64,000 nt of DNA from Impatiens glandulifera (lineage: Eukaryota > Streptophyta > Magnoliopsida > Ericales > Balsaminaceae). The stretch covers positions 135,833,520 through 135,897,519 of the forward strand of contig NC_061862.1 in assembly GCF_907164915.1 (NCBI RefSeq), read 5' to 3'. A program made the translations under genes and the position numbers. How positions within the stretch are numbered: position 1 is the first letter of the stretch; every line of letters starts with the position of its first letter. Positions 36,948-50,208 of this stretch are shown one piece after another. The notes below the pieces were generated by a model. The model made no database searches. It was not told where the DNA came from and saw nothing but the letters and a program-made list of their open reading frames with translations.

Positions 36948-37966
36948 TTGTCTAATGTTAAAACCTCACTTAAATGGTTAAATATGACATATCTTTCATA
37001 ATCATTTATTTATATTTTTTATTTAACCTAATATTAATACTTATTTTATTTTTTTAATTCAACTATAATTAAAAAATTATTTTATTTATTTTCTTACAAT
37101 TATATTATTTAATTTATTAATTGAAATATTAAAATATTTTTTATTTAATTATTATTATTTTTATTATTATATATTAATACTTTTTAACTTTTTACTTAAA
37201 AATATATATTTTATTATAAATAACATAATAAAAATAATAAATAATTTAAAATTTAAAATTTATTTAATCAAATATTTCATTCCCTCTCCTTCTATGTCAA
37301 TTAATTAATTTATTAAAATACTAAAATATTATATATTTTAAATTATTATTTATTATTTTATTATATATATTAATATTTTTTAAATTTTTTATTAGAAAAA
37401 TATATTATTTTTTAAAATCACAGCTAATCCATCTTTTTTAAGTAACAAAATTATTTAAATAATTTAGATCAGACCATAATTTATAACACAATCAAAAAAA
37501 ATTAAAAATTTAAAAATTATTTAAATAATTCAATATTCAAGTCATTAATTTATTATCAAATTAATCGTTCACGGGTTTGGGGCAGTGGCCATTAGAGATA
37601 TAAAGATGTAACTGCCACGTGTAAGTAAACAAGCAGTCATTAATTTTTTACTTTTTTTTTTTTTTTTTATCTTAGTCGGTCGGCTAATCTTAACCCAATA
37701 CATTATCATTCTTATCCGTTGATATGGATAGGTTTTGAGATAAAACCTTTTCAATATTTTAATCATCAATTTTATCTCTTTAAATTCTAAAATTATTCTT
37801 TTTTTTATGTCATTTTATCTTTTTTTTCTCTTTAATCCACAATTCTTTTACAGGTAAATTAGTCTTATAATTTTAAAAATCAATTTTTTCATAATTTTTA
37901 TCGAACAAAAGTTTTTAGGAGAAAATACAAGTAAACTCAAAAACTCACTCTCTCAAACAAGTAGGG

Positions 37967-39609
37967 TCGGCCCTAAAGTAAGCCCGACAAGTCCTCGGGC
38001 TATGACAACCCACTCCTCAGGGCAGCCCATTTGTTAAAAATATCAAAATATTTAGTTATATTATTGTAATTTTAAACATAAATAATTGTAGTTTTGTGGT
38101 TATATTTAAAGTTTAGTGTGGTTATGAGTTCAAATTTTATCTGAAACAGTTTTTTTTTTTTATTAATTTTTAAAACTAAACTTAGGTCAACAAAAAAAAT
38201 ATATAGAACTTTTTCTACTAAACTTAGGTTAACAAAAAAAATATATAGAACTTTTTCTACCGAGGCTATACCGACTCTCTCCTTGCTTCCTAACCTTTCT
38301 TACAAAAACTTTTGTATGTATATATTTTTTACGAGTAAATAAATATTATATATATATATATATATATTTTAATGGCAGCCATCGGATAGGATTGAAAAAA
38401 TGAATTTGGAGATCTGTGTAGAGTTGTTTGATTTCGGAAAGCTTTGTAATATGAATTCAAAATATCGATATTTACATTTTCAATCTGAAAGACTCTTACC
38501 CAAAAAGTAAATTATTTGGATTAAAATATTATTTATATTAAATATTTAATTTTAGAAAAATAAAGTAGAAATAATTATTTTTTATGATTTTAGTCATTTA
38601 ATTTATAATAAACAATGAGCAGCCATATCAACTTAATACTTCAAATTGATGCACACATTGCAATCCCTAAAAATGAGTTGTTATTTTAAAAAAACAGAAT
38701 AAACTAGTAATGAAGACGTATAAAAGATGTAAAATCTCAGGAAAAGTAAGAATACATTCTATATTGAAATCTAAAAATAAATGTACATATTTCTGTATAA
38801 AAATAGTGAGAAGAAGTATAAAAGAGATTTAAAATTTTGTCACTATTTTAAATAGGTTTCAATACTTTTACAAATGATCTAATATCCAACAAATGCAGTA
38901 TAATTGCTTAAAAAACCAAAAATAACAATTGATTAAATGATTAATGAATAAAAATGTAAGAAAAAGGTATTAGCATACTAAACATATGTTATTAAATTTA
39001 TTAATATAACACAGTTATAAGAAAAATTAAAATATTATTTCATCAAAATGTGTTAATATAAAAAAAAAAATTCTAAATTAACTCAACCAAGGAACCAGGA
39101 TTTCTAAACAGGGTAATTTAATATTGCGAAATAGAACTTTTGTCTAGAAATTCAATTATTGTTTCATTGTCAAATCTAGAAATTGTCTAGATATGATCTT
39201 AAACTTTTATATTTTTTTTCCCTCTTTTGGGATTTTTTTTAATGAAATGGCACTAAGCTGTTTTCCCCCTCAAAAAAATAAAAATAAAAATAAAATAATA
39301 AATAAATAAATAAATAAATAAAATAAAATATTGTGAAATAGAATTAGTAAATAGTTTTTATTTTACTAATTAACATAATTAATCATTTACTCTGGTAGAA
39401 AATTTGGCTTTGTTTTGATGTCTATTTTTTTTTATTTTTTTAAAAATATTTATTTATATTAAAAATGATAAAAAAAAATTATTTAAACAAAAATATAATA
39501 TGAAAATAATAAAAAATAACAAAAAAAATGTTACTAAATATGTTATCAAACTTGTAAATGCTCGAGAAAACGAATAATTCTCCGACGAACTATATATACT
39601 GACTTTCCG
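37967..39609. other. AT-rich spacer with a 42-bp tandem duplication
   Basis: Two copies of a unit starting CTAAACTTAGGT occur at about 38,176 and 38,218. An (ATAA)n run is near 39,290-39,330. No gene seen. Confidence 0.6.
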
Positions 39610-40215
39610 AAACAAATAATAGCATTATGAATGATACGTATTAATGATTACGATCATTGAAAGTTCGAAGATTTCTCTAAACCAGATAGTAAACCAAAAA
39701 TAATTGGGATTATAATCTAAATATTTAGGTTGTCATATCAACCATATCAATCTAAACTTTTCAGCAACTATTCAAAGACTCGATCTTCACCCAATGAATC
39801 ACAATAATACTCTAAAAATAGCATTATGAATTATAAGCATTGGACGATTACAACCATTAAAAGTTTGACGATTTCTCTAAAACATTAATATAATACACCA
39901 AAAAATAATTGGAATGTAACACAAATATGTAAATCTGTCATATTAGTTGCATCAATCTAAACTTTTCAGCAACTACCAAAAACTCGAACATCATCCAATA
40001 AATCATAATAATACTCTACAAAAGACTTCAGATACTAGTCACTCATTGACAATGCAAAAGTAAGTGAGTTACCGATTCAATCTCCTTGTGACACATACGA
40101 CAACGACTAAGCATAATATTTTTTATGTAAATATCATCCTTAAGAATTTCACCGTGAATAATGTCTATCCAAAAAATGAGACATGAGATGAAATCTTTGA
40201 CTCTAAAAATTTCTT
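39610..40215 (-). pseudogene. LINE reverse transcriptase C-terminal zinc-binding (zf-RVT) remnant, end duplicated
   Basis: On the minus strand from about 40,200 the translation shows a CRMCHKEIESVTHLLLHC motif, the zinc-binding region found after reverse transcriptase in plant LINEs, with stops after it. The downstream part is present twice in tandem: 39,820-40,018 and 39,620-39,819 are diverged copies (shared ATCAATCTAAACTTTTCAGC). No other LINE domain is left. Confidence 0.6.
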
Positions 40216-40374
40216 ATAACAAAAATTATATAGAATTATCTTACTCTCTCTATTGTCTATTTTATATATAAGAATGTCTATTTTATCATTTATTTTGTTG
40301 AAAATAAAGTTTTTGGATTATTTTTCTACTAATATAAATTTTATATATAATATTATGGACCCTGGGAATAAGAT

Positions 40375-41460
40375 CATTTCGTAGTTTAGCACGCGTCTTG
40401 GATGCGTGACAATACGAGGGAATACATCGCGAGGTGGCTCGAGGTTAATTGTGCTTCAACCTTAGTTTGCGTGTCAGTCATCTTTTAAAATAAAACATTT
40501 AGTTTTTAAAATAATTTGATAATACCTAGAGTTTTAAAGATTAATTATATAAAAATAATTAACTTTTATTCAAATTTTAATAATTTAAGGGGCTAAATAA
40601 CAATTTAACTAGAACCCGGTTAAATTAATTAAACATAACTAATTAAAAATATTATTTATTTGAAAATCAGAGTCGTCAAGTGATTTTATAAAAATCAATA
40701 AAATGAAAGGTATTTATACCAAAGTTTTTACAAGGGGTTTGAATTTTGATTATGTTCGGGAAATAGCTTTTTAAGATTTATTTTCCAAAAAAATCTAGCT
40801 ATTTTAAAGATTTATTTATAACATTTTATTCTATTTTAGTAGTCCAAGAGTCCTAAACAAGGATAAATTTATATATAAAAGCCAAATAAACTCAAGAACA
40901 CAAGATTTTAAAAAATCCAATTTTCAAACTTAATTTTTCAAAATTTTTTATTCAGGTTGATTTGATCTGATTTATTTCAATAGAAAATTCATACATGATA
41001 TATGGAATGATTCTAAACAAATAAATCAAATGAACAAGCCCTAGAACAAGATCAAATCGATCAAACTTGAAAAATTTTGAAAAAAAATCAAACTTTCAAT
41101 TACAAATTGAAATATAGAGCTTCTGGATTTATACCTATAGCTGGAGAACATTCCTTGGATATGTTGGAGGCTATCCAGAAACCTAGATCGAAGTTGTGGT
41201 GGCCGGAGCAAGTCTACACAAAAGCTGTTCTTAGACAGAATCTTTAAACTTCGATTCTTGCTATAATATGATATAATTGTTCGATGTTTGTTTGATGATT
41301 TGATATAGAAACCATTGGAGACTATTTATAGTAGAGGTAGGTCAGTTGATGAAGGGTAATTCAAGTCGAAATTGACCTCCGACGAACTTATCCCTAATTT
41401 TAATCCATTCATGGCAGCCTACTTCTAGGTCGAGGTGTCTAACCTATGTATAGGGTTATT
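40375..41460 (-). repeat. LTR/leader debris on minus strand, related to 24.2-24.8 kb
   Basis: The part 40,375-40,690 is an inverted, diverged match of 24,510-24,820, including the TGACGACTCTG-type leader string. Further upstream on the minus strand there is a TATAAATAG box at about 41,322-41,330 followed by transcript-like sequence, as in an LTR. No coding region is attached. Confidence 0.45.
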
Positions 41461-42047
41461 GTAGATAAGGATAAGACGAACATGTTGGTGAAGAAATTAG
41501 AGGATATGGTTGAGAAATGACGAAGCTAGGGCTTCTAGAAGAAACACAGTGACGATGATCACGAATCCATCGAGCGTAGTGAGGAAGACGACTGAAACAA
41601 CGTTGTTCGCTTAACGGGACACTGGGTTCCATTGTGTTCCGTCTGCGGTTAGCGTCTTTGACTAACGGGGTTAGTCCATCCTGTTAGTTGTTCCGGTGCG
41701 GGCAGGCGCGCGCGACTTCGTTGCATCCAGTTGTGTGACGCATTCCTGGGTGTTACATGTTGTGTGGGCGCTCCTATGATGGCCTAGGTCCCTACTGCAA
41801 AAATTAAAAATAATTCCTATTATACTGGATTATCAAATTTAATTTTTATAAAAGGGTTATTTGAAATCGATTTATAATCCCTATATCACGTTTTTCTTCA
41901 TCAAAAATTTCACAATTTTTTTTATTAACATAATAAAACTTATGTTCATATATAATTTTTTTTTGGTATTTTTGGGAATTTTGGAGGTATTTATTTAATT
42001 GTTTTTAAGTCATAAATTACACATAATTCATGATTAAATCATAATTG

Positions 42048-42533
42048 AATAGGGGAAATTTGAGAAGATGACCCTAAAAATATGGTGAAATGCGGAAAGT
42101 GAGGGTGAATAATTTAAATAGCGCTGGTGACCCTCTTTTTTTAATGACAATTGTACCCTTGCGTAACGCAACCGGATTTTTTTTTCAATTTTTTTTCGTC
42201 TCGCGATTGCGTGACGCAACTGAAGTTGCGTGACGTGATTGCGTAACACAACTGGGTTGCGTGACGCAATTGCGTGACGCAACTGGGGTTGCGTGACGCA
42301 ATTGGGGCTGCGTGACGCAACTAGGACATTTTCGTCCAAAAAAATTCATAATTAAAATTTTTTGAAAAATAAAAAAATAAAAAATTGTGTCACGCAACCT
42401 GAGGTTGCGTGACGCAACTGGGGCATTTTCGTCCAAAAATAGTAAAAGGGGTCACCAACGCTATTTAAATTATCCACCCTCACTTTCTGCATTTCACCAT
42501 ATTTTTAGGGTCATCTGTTCAAATTTCCCTATT
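42048..42533. mobile_element. MULE-like foldback element with about 85-bp inverted repeats
   Basis: The left arm 42,048-42,135 and right arm 42,450-42,533 are inverted and nearly identical (AATAGGGGAAATTTGA, GATGACCCTAAAAATATGG). Between them are about ten copies of TTGCGTGACGCAACT-type near-palindromes in both orientations. The outer bases resemble the ends at 61,226 and 56,132. Small frames inside only read through the repeats and are not genes. I could not find a 9-bp target duplication. Confidence 0.75.
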
Positions 42534-42779
42534 TTTAACCCCTTCTTTGACTTAATTTGGGTAAAATAAATATAATATTTTAACCAAATTTTTTAAAAAA
42601 AAAATTGGAATAATTTTCATAATTAGGGTTTAATCATCACAATAATTAACCCTAATTTTGGTTTTAATTCTTGTTCTAAGTTATTTTGAATATAAAAATT
42701 CAAAATATTATTTTAATATTATTAAAAATAATAATATTGTTTGAAAATTAGGGTAGGTTAAATTTTCATGCTTACATAA

Positions 42780-43830
42780 TGACCCTCTCGAACAGAGTTT
42801 AAGTAAAACAAACTTCGTTTATGGAAAGCGTTGGTTCGAGGTTTGACTATAAAAATTTGTACCCTAACTTATAATAAGGTAGAATGATAAAACTTGAATG
42901 ACATGGAAATGTTTGGGATGAATCATAAGAATGACTCATAACTGGGGAGAGCTACATGAGATTTGTTGGTTAAATTTTGTTCGGGGATAGACTATTACAA
43001 TAGTCTTATGCTTATCGGGGAACAAAGCATGACTCCAATTAGGGATGAATTATTATAATAATCCTTTCATAACAATGATTTATAATACCTACCAACAAAT
43101 AGGGCTCGATTAGGGAGTGAACAAAACTGTTTGTGAGGAAAAGTCTTATACTAAAGATTATCCGTTAAGAGGTAGGAGTCTCTTAAGGAATACTCTTACG
43201 GGGAATGGTGATAGGACTCTTCGGGGATAGAGATAATAATCATGCCACGTCCATCAACATATGGAATTTGCCACCGAAGATTGGTCATCATAATGACTTT
43301 CATGGATGCCTATAATGAGATAGGACTTACTGTGGGGAAGGGTACTACCATTATAGGTAAGACTTTTCTTTGGATGTTATTCTCATCTAGAACTCTTTTG
43401 GGGAATTAAGAGGATTCTCTTCGCTGGATGAAAGAAAATCTTCTAGGTGACGCGATAACAATCACGTTGGGTGGTGATAACAATCACACTATGTCCATCA
43501 AGAGATGAGATTCACTATTAAAGGTTAGTCATAATAATGACTTCCATGCATGTTTATCATGGAATAAAACCTGTTTGGGGAATGTGGCAATAATTGCTCT
43601 GTGTGGATATAATAACAATCATGCTGAGGATATAGGTTATTACAATGACCTATAGAGAAGAGAGGTGATAAAAATCATTCCGAAGGGACATTTGATAATA
43701 ATCACTTTGGTGGGGATAGGTGAACACAATCTTTCTGAGGGGATAGACTAATAACCTATATAGATTCCTATCTGTTGGGATAGGACTTTAAGAATAATAA
43801 CAATGATCTTTGTGCCTATTTAATAAATAT
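42780..43830. repeat. Degenerate repetitive stretch with GGGGATAG / ATAACAATCA motifs
   Basis: Motifs such as GGGGATAGA, ATAATAATCA and CAATGACTT recur irregularly every 30-50 bp. No open frame. It looks like a decayed minisatellite, possibly from the non-coding part of an LTR element. Confidence 0.4.
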
Positions 43831-44349
43831 GGCTTTAAAGTGGTCTTCTACGAAACGACATTCATAGCTGATTGAAACATCATACTTTAGCTGGGACAGT
43901 TTACGAGAGGAGTTGTTCTGATTAAAAACTCTCTTAATCCACATTCATACGTCTAAATATTCCTTGTTTTGTAAAAACTATGTGACGACTCTTAGTCATG
44001 AGGTTTAATTGAATTAAAATAAAAAAAGATCTATGATGTACTTCCTATTAAAATCTCAAATTCGACGCGGGATAGTAAGTTATTGAGTCGTCTATAAAGC
44101 CTTGTTTTATGCTTTAAGTTTTTTTGATCACCATTAAAATTAATTCCACCCAATTATTTCAAAAGAAAATCGCAAAGCGACAGAAAATCAAAATTTCATC
44201 ACAAAGTAAAAATTGCGCACAACCACCAAGAACGTTGCCGCGAGTTCGCCTATGATGCGGTAAGACACTACTTTGTTGCGCTATGAGCCAACTCTAGCAT
44301 TTGATTTCTATATTCTTAACTAGTAGACAGTTCCTTTTTTTCTAGATCA
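43831..44349. other. Spacer, nothing recognised
   Basis: No coding frame or repeat structure could be supported here. Confidence 0.4.
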
Positions 44350-45772
44350 ATGAAGGGTGAAGTAAGTTAATTCTTTCCGAAAAACGGAAACAAAGTGCTA
44401 AGCCGGGGCAGAGGATGTGAAAAGAAACGGCTCCGAAGAAATAAATCGGGGTTCCCAATGCATCTTCCCTCCCAATGAGATGCACCAACCTCAGGATGCT
44501 TTACTCATAACCCCGTAAGGTTCTGAGACGGAGCTTAACCTAAGTCACAATTAAGAACGACAATCATCTACGTTTCACATGGCGCACGATTTCATGGAAA
44601 GTTTCATTCGACGTCGTTAAGGAGGACATAGCGTACGATCATCAACGGTCATGCCACTACGCATTTTATTAATACATTGCACAATGATTTGAAGACTTTG
44701 TCGCATATATTGAATGTGAATATAGTAAGTATCATAGAGATCTCCTTTGGTACATACTGGAATGTCAAGATCTAATTGGTCATGAACATCGTAAGGTGCT
44801 ACTCTTACGCGAATTCCAACATACCCCTAGTTTGGATGGGTAGGCCTACCACTTCGCTTTCACTTAGGTCCAGGTCAAGTTGGTGGGGGACCTATCTTGA
44901 TCTTCCCCCCAAAAGAATTATACGTGAGAGTTTCCCTTCATACGGCTCAAATCATTTTTAGATGTCCTGAGAGGTGTCCTTTCCTTGTTTGGTGGTTGGT
45001 TCACGCGCACGCAAACAAGTCTCGGCTACAACATCAGATAATTATGACCAATAGAGTCAAACACTTAGTTACATCCACACAAAAAAGAAATATGGTTCTA
45101 GTTGAGGCTTTCTATCCCTTATTATTAAAGGAGACGGGCTTATCATATTAAAAAGGTCGTAATAAGAGAACCCAACCACCAATTTTATTCGACGTTTTAG
45201 GGAAGGGGTCCGCCTAATTCAACCAACTTTTGGATAACGCGAGTTGATGCTTTGATCAAGGAAAAAGCCTAGTCAGTCACCAACTCAGTACATGTCATGT
45301 GACGCTTGGCCTTCACTTTTTAGGCTCTCTACCCACATCTCTATATGCCTGCAGCACTTTCTTACGGGAGAAAGATAGGCTTACCATGTTCCATCAATAT
45401 CATCTGACGTATGCCGATTTTGGCTAGCACCGGTGAACTCATGCGGTTCTGATGTGCTAAAGGTCAGAGGCTAATTCGTTCATGGTATGTGGGACCTCAT
45501 TCGACGGTGGATAGTCCGCCCCTCCTAGAACAGTCATCTATACTAGGCTTACACACATTCGCTCACTTACGTTGTTCCCCTCGGCTCACCCTAGCCCACG
45601 ACCTTTTTCTTTTCAAACATAAGCTCCAAGGCTTTACACTAAGTCTCACTAACATAATATGTATGCTTAAGTAGGGTCAGGCAGAACCTTGCCTGGTGGG
45701 AACTTCCCCCATATTGTTTGTTATCAATGTCTTCATGTCGTCTGACTTCTTAATATTACACCACCAAATCTC
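44350..45772 (-). pseudogene. nad7: Mitochondrial nad7 fragment: exon 3 end, intron, exon 4, next intron start (NUMT)
   Basis: On the minus strand, exon 3 coding ends with NWRFGGVILRS near 45,772-45,730. A group II intron follows, with domain V at 44,915-44,947 (GAGCCGTATGA, GAAA loop, pairing arm). An exon (about 44,835-44,588) reads PYDVHDQLDLDIPV, MRQSLQIIVQC and RMKLSMKS, matching mitochondrial NADH dehydrogenase subunit 7. At 44,587 the sequence GTGCGCC starts the next group II intron. The exon length, about 248 bp, suits plant nad7 exon 4. A stop and frameshifts show it is dead. Retained introns mean transfer as DNA, not through processed RNA. The rest of exon 3 lies at 50,450-50,790, separated by the copia element. 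Confidence 0.88.
45768..45772. repeat. Target site duplication ATCTC (left of copia)
   Basis: ATCTC at 45,768-45,772 is repeated at 50,450-50,454. Confidence 0.9.
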
Positions 45773-46013
45773 TGTTGAATAAACTTTAATTAATATGGTA
45801 TTTAGTTTTTTATGTTTAATAATCCTAGAGTAATAACTAGGGGTGAGTGGGATAACCAAGAGATTTGGGTGGGAGCTATTTAATATGAAGAATAATTTTA
45901 TTTTGTCATTTGAAGAGTCAAACATATGAAGAGTCTATGCTTTCCTATAAAAGAGTTGTAAAAATCTATTTGAGATAATAAGAAAGATATAATTTGGCAT
46001 CTTGTTATCAACA
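45773..46013 (+). repeat. 5' LTR of the copia element
   Basis: 241 bp, TG...CA, with promoter TATAAAA at 45,946 and the start of transcription expected about 30 bp later. Confidence 0.95.
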
Positions 46014-46166
46014 AATTGGTATCAGAGCTATTGTGTGTGAGGTGAGCGTGAGAAAACTTGTTAGTCTCAAAAGAGAACGCCGCGGTGTGCGCTGGCCGAA
46101 AGAGAAAAACAAGAGCGATCGAGAGCCTTGTGAGGTGTGTGTGTTGAGTTTAAACACTTGAGAGGA

Positions 46167-49100
46167 ATGGCAGGTCTAACCAATGGCATCCCGCTACCCA
46201 AGTTGACAAAAGGCGTCAACTACGACAACTGGAAGGTGCAGATGAAGGCCCTTTTGGGTTCCCAAGATAACTGGGATGTGGTCGAGACTGGGTATGAGGA
46301 ATCGGAGAACACAGATGGGTATTCAAATGCCCAGTTGAACGCGTTGAAGGTCGTTCGAGCTAAAGATAGGGCGACTCTATATCTACTATACCGATCTGTC
46401 GACGAATCTGGTTTTGAGAAGATAGCTGACGCAAAATCTTCCAAAGTGGCATGGGATATACTCGAAATAGTAAACAAAGGAGACGAACGGGTGAAGCAAG
46501 TCCAACTTCAAACCCTAAGGGGCGATCTGGAAAACATGAGGATGAAAGAGTCTGAAAGCGTATCTGAGTTCATTACTCGAGTGGAGACCGTGGTGAACAA
46601 ACTAAATCGGAATGGTAAGAGTCTTTCATCAAACCGAGTTGTTGAAAAGATTCTGAGGTCATTGACAGATAGTTTCGAAAATATTGTGTGCGCAATAGAG
46701 GAATCTAAGGATCTATCAACGCTCACCATTGAAGAGCTTGATGGGTCATTGGAAGCGCATGAGCAGAGAAGGAAAAACAAGAAGGGGGAGTCTCTTGAAC
46801 AAGCTCTCCAGGCGAAGGCGACAATAAAAGAGGAGAAGGTGCTTTATGCTCAGAGTACCAGAGGCAGAGGAAGAGGCAGAAGCCTAGGTGGTAGAGGAAG
46901 AGGTGGACGAGGAAGTGAGCAAGTCGGTCAACAGAACTGGCATGGCAGAGGTCAAGCTCGGGGTGGCCGGACAAACACAAATAATAATATTGAGTGTTAT
47001 AACTGTGGAAAGAATGGACATGTTGCCAAGGATTGTTACTCGATAAAATGTTACAATTGCGGAAAGCTGGGTCATATTTCCAAAGATTGTAGATCCGAGA
47101 AGAAAAAGGAGGAACCAACAAACTTTTTTGCTGAGAAAGAAGATGAAGGGTTGTTGCTGGTGACAAAAATTCCAGAAAGTGAGATCAAACCAAGCTGTTC
47201 TGATAACTCATTTTGGTACTTGGATACCGGGGCAAGTAACCACATGTGCGGCGACGAGAGCTTATTCAAAATACTCTCAAAGGTGGAGTCCGGATCCATT
47301 TCTTTTGGCGATGCTTCAAAAGTAGCCGTCAAAGGTCGAGGAACGATCATGTATCAGCAGAAAAATGGGGGAATCGGAGAAATCAGAGATGTTTACTACG
47401 TACCTGATCTCAAAAGCAACATACTGAGCATGGGACAGTTGATGGAGAAAGGGTACTCGGCTATAATGAAGGACCGAGAAATGCAACTGAAGGATAAACT
47501 TGGGAGACTCATTGCCCAGGTAGAAATGAAGAAAAACCGTATGTACAAACTTGAGCTTAAAATAGTTCAAGATAAATGTATGCAACTTGATCTAAAGGAT
47601 GAGGCCATGAAGTGGCATTATCGGTTCGGTCATCTTCACTTCGGAGGGTTGAACGAGCTGGTGAAAAAGGAGATGGTGCTTGGAATGCCTAACATTATAT
47701 TCGAAAAGAGGTTCTGTGAAGAATGTGTGATCGGGAAACAAGCGAGGTCTTCTTTCCCAAGCAGTTCTGAATACAGAGCAAAGGAGCAACTCGGACTGAT
47801 TCACACAGATTTATGTGGGCCAATAACTCCAGAATCATTTAGTGGTAAAAGATACTTCTTTTCTTTAATTGATGATTTTTCGAGAAAGACGTGGGTTTAT
47901 TTTCTGAAGGAGAAGTCAGAAGTGTTTGAAAACTTCAAGAAATTTAAAGTGATGGTGGAGAAAGAAACAAACAAAGTTATCAAAGCAGTCCGATCTGACA
48001 GAGGAGGTGAGTTCACTTCTAACGAGTTCAACAAATACTGCGAAGAGCATGGAATCAAGCGTTTCTTGACTGCTCCATACTCTCCGCAGCAAAACGGTGT
48101 AGCAGAACGAAAGAATCGAACTATACTCGATATGGTTCGATCTATGCTGAAAGGAAAGAATATGCCGAAACAGTTTTGGGCAGAGGCAGTGCAGTGCGCA
48201 GTTTATGTGCAAAATAGATGTCCACATGCCAAGCTAGGAGAGAAGACACCTCAAGAGATTTGGAGTGGTATGAAGCCGAGTGTCTTTCATCTCAAGGTAT
48301 TCGGTAGTGTGGCCTATGGGCAAGTACCAAGTCAGCACAGGACAAAGTTAGAAGATCGAAGCAAGAAGTACATATTTATCGGGTATGATGAAAAATCTAA
48401 GGCATATAAATTGTTTGATCCTATTAATAAGAAATTGGTGGTGAGTCGAGATGTTCACGTGGAGGAATCAATGACATGGAACTGGAGTAACACGATCGAG
48501 GAAGAAACTAGTTCAGAGGTTGTTATGCCTCCGATATCAACAACCACCGAGCTTTCAGAAGATGAATCTGAGCCTCTACAGCCCAGAATGAGAAGTCTAC
48601 GGGAGATATATGACACTACAAATGAAGTCCACATTGTATGTCTTCTCGCCGACTCAGAAGATTTGAATTTTGAGAATGTTGTACAAGACGAGAAATGGAG
48701 ATCGGCTATGGATGAAGAAATTGGGGCAATTGAACGCAATAAAACTTGGGAGCTAACCGACCTTCCTGAAGGAACTCGACCCATTGGAGTAAAATGGGTG
48801 TACAAAAAAAAGATGAATGTCGAAGGAGAGGTTGAGCGTTATAAGGCTCGACTTGTGGTGAAGGGCTATAGACAAAAGGAGGGAATCGATTATGATGAAG
48901 TTTTTGCTCCTATCACGAGAATGGAGTCAATCCGACTTCTGATCTCGTTAGCTTCTCAAAACCAATGGCCAATTCTACAGATGGATGTGAAATCAGCATT
49001 TCTAAATGGAGTGTTGAAGGAGGAAGTGTACGTCGAGCAACCACTTGGGTATATGAAGAGAGGTGATGAGAAGAAGGTGCTGAGATTGAAAAAAGCCCTC

Positions 49101-50192
49101 TATGGGCTGAAGCAGGCTCCTCGTGCTTGGAATGAGAGAATTGACGAGTATTTCAAGAAAAATGGGTACCAGCAATGTCCGTACGAGCATGCCTTGTACA
49201 TAAAGAAATCAAAAAATGATATGATGGTAGTCGCTCTCTATGTCGACGACCTCATATTCACCGGAAGCAACACAAAACTGATTGAGGAGTTCAAGGAGGT
49301 AATGAAGAAGGAGTTCGAAATGACAGACTTAGGTTTGATGAAATATTTTCTTGGCCTAGAAGTGAAGCAGTCAGAGGAAGGGATTTTTATATCCCAAGAG
49401 AGGTATGCGCTTGAAATTTTAAAGAAGTTTAAAATGGAGGACTGCAACCCAGTTTCAACTCCAATGGAACCAGGCACTAAACTCTCAAAATTTGATGGAG
49501 GAGAACGGGCTGATGCTGGGAGATATCGAAGCTTAGTCGGAAGTCTAAGGTATCTTACAAGCACGAGACCCGACCTAATGTTGAGTGTTGGGATAACAAG
49601 CAGATTCATGGAGGATCCAAGCTATACACATTGGAAGGCTTTGAAGAGAATTCTGAGATATGTTCGAGGAACTCTTTCACTTGGTATTTTCTATTCAAAA
49701 TCAGATAACTACCGATTAGTGGGTTACTCTGATAGTGATTGGTGTGGTGATGTTGATGACCGGAAAAGTACTTCGGGTTATGTATTCCTACTCGGAAATA
49801 CGGCTTTTACTTGGTTGTCAAAGAAGCAGCCTATTGTAACTCTGTCGACCTGCGAGGCAGAGTATGTGGCGGCCTCTTGGAGTGTGTGTCATGCAGTACG
49901 GCTTTCAAATTTACTAAAGCATTTGGGAGTGATCCGAGACGAAGGGACTGTGATTCGAGTTGATAACAAGTCGGCGATCGAGTTGGCAAAGAATCCAGTT
50001 AGTCACGGAAGGAGCAAGCACATTGACGTCCAATTTCATTTCATTCGAGAACAAGTCAAAGAAGGAAAGGTTGAGTTGGAGCATGTTGAAAGTCGAGCTC
50101 AAGCCGCTGACATATTCACCAAGCCATTACCGACCACACTGCTGGAGAGTTGTAAAAGGCTGATTGGAATGAGAGATGGGAAAAATATTTAA
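46167..50192 (+). CDS. Copia gag-pol polyprotein, intact
   Basis: ATG at 46,167 ([13 protein letters not shown]) gives 1,341 residues; an upstream in-frame GTG is unlikely to be used. Order: gag with an RGRGRG-rich basic region (about 240-270); two zinc knuckles [14 protein letters not shown] (about 277) and [14 protein letters not shown] (about 295); protease [11 protein letters not shown] (about 350); integrase with H..H..C..C finger (about 475-530), D,D,E core including SDRGGEF and [10 protein letters not shown]; the KTPQEIW motif; reverse transcriptase with YVDDLIFTG (about 1024); RNase H with [10 protein letters not shown] (about 1230) and [18 protein letters not shown] near the end. Copia order integrase before reverse transcriptase is clear. 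All catalytic motifs are present and no stop or frameshift is seen. The product would be cut by its own protease into capsid, protease, integrase and reverse transcriptase. Confidence 0.95.
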   Translation: MAGLTNGIPLPKLTKGVNYDNWKVQMKALLGSQDNWDVVETGYEESENTDGYSNAQLNALKVVRAKDRATLYLLYRSVDESGFEKIADAKSSKVAWDILEIVNKGDERVKQVQLQTLRGDLENMRMKESESVSEFITRVETVVNKLNRNGKSLSSNRVVEKILRSLTDSFENIVCAIEESKDLSTLTIEELDGSLEAHEQRRKNKKGESLEQALQAKATIKEEKVLYAQSTRGRGRGRSLGGRGRGGRGSEQVGQQNWHGRGQARGGRTNTNNNIECYNCGKNGHVAKDCYSIKCYNCGKLGHISKDCRSEKKKEEPTNFFAEKEDEGLLLVTKIPESEIKPSCSDNSFWYLDTGASNHMCGDESLFKILSKVESGSISFGDASKVAVKGRGTIMYQQKNGGIGEIRDVYYVPDLKSNILSMGQLMEKGYSAIMKDREMQLKDKLGRLIAQVEMKKNRMYKLELKIVQDKCMQLDLKDEAMKWHYRFGHLHFGGLNELVKKEMVLGMPNIIFEKRFCEECVIGKQARSSFPSSSEYRAKEQLGLIHTDLCGPITPESFSGKRYFFSLIDDFSRKTWVYFLKEKSEVFENFKKFKVMVEKETNKVIKAVRSDRGGEFTSNEFNKYCEEHGIKRFLTAPYSPQQNGVAERKNRTILDMVRSMLKGKNMPKQFWAEAVQCAVYVQNRCPHAKLGEKTPQEIWSGMKPSVFHLKVFGSVAYGQVPSQHRTKLEDRSKKYIFIGYDEKSKAYKLFDPINKKLVVSRDVHVEESMTWNWSNTIEEETSSEVVMPPISTTTELSEDESEPLQPRMRSLREIYDTTNEVHIVCLLADSEDLNFENVVQDEKWRSAMDEEIGAIERNKTWELTDLPEGTRPIGVKWVYKKKMNVEGEVERYKARLVVKGYRQKEGIDYDEVFAPITRMESIRLLISLASQNQWPILQMDVKSAFLNGVLKEEVYVEQPLGYMKRGDEKKVLRLKKALYGLKQAPRAWNERIDEYFKKNGYQQCPYEHALYIKKSKNDMMVVALYVDDLIFTGSNTKLIEEFKEVMKKEFEMTDLGLMKYFLGLEVKQSEEGIFISQERYALEILKKFKMEDCNPVSTPMEPGTKLSKFDGGERADAGRYRSLVGSLRYLTSTRPDLMLSVGITSRFMEDPSYTHWKALKRILRYVRGTLSLGIFYSKSDNYRLVGYSDSDWCGDVDDRKSTSGYVFLLGNTAFTWLSKKQPIVTLSTCEAEYVAASWSVCHAVRLSNLLKHLGVIRDEGTVIRVDNKSAIELAKNPVSHGRSKHIDVQFHFIREQVKEGKVELEHVESRAQAADIFTKPLPTTLLESCKRLIGMRDGKNI

Positions 50193-50208
50193 GTTTAAGG
50201 GGGAAATT

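Larger units (their letters stand above)
34093..37966. repeat. Segmental duplication, copy A
   Basis: Homologous in the same orientation to 52,045-60,225 (copy B). Paired landmarks: 34,110 with 52,065 (ERD15 intron/exon 1); 34,700-35,040 with 54,980-55,320; 35,780-35,870 with 56,030-56,115; 36,947 with 57,431; 37,060-37,640 with 58,770-59,560; 37,850-37,960 with 60,085-60,220. Identity by eye is high in blocks with many small indels. Copy A has two MITEs absent from copy B. Confidence 0.85.

Noticed and set aside
42034..42569. Frames of about 60-100 residues in the foldback element
   Set aside because: They translate the GCGTGACGCAAC repeats and inverted arms only.
46220..50102. Many minus-strand frames across the copia element
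   Set aside because: All antisense shadows of the intact gag-pol frame.
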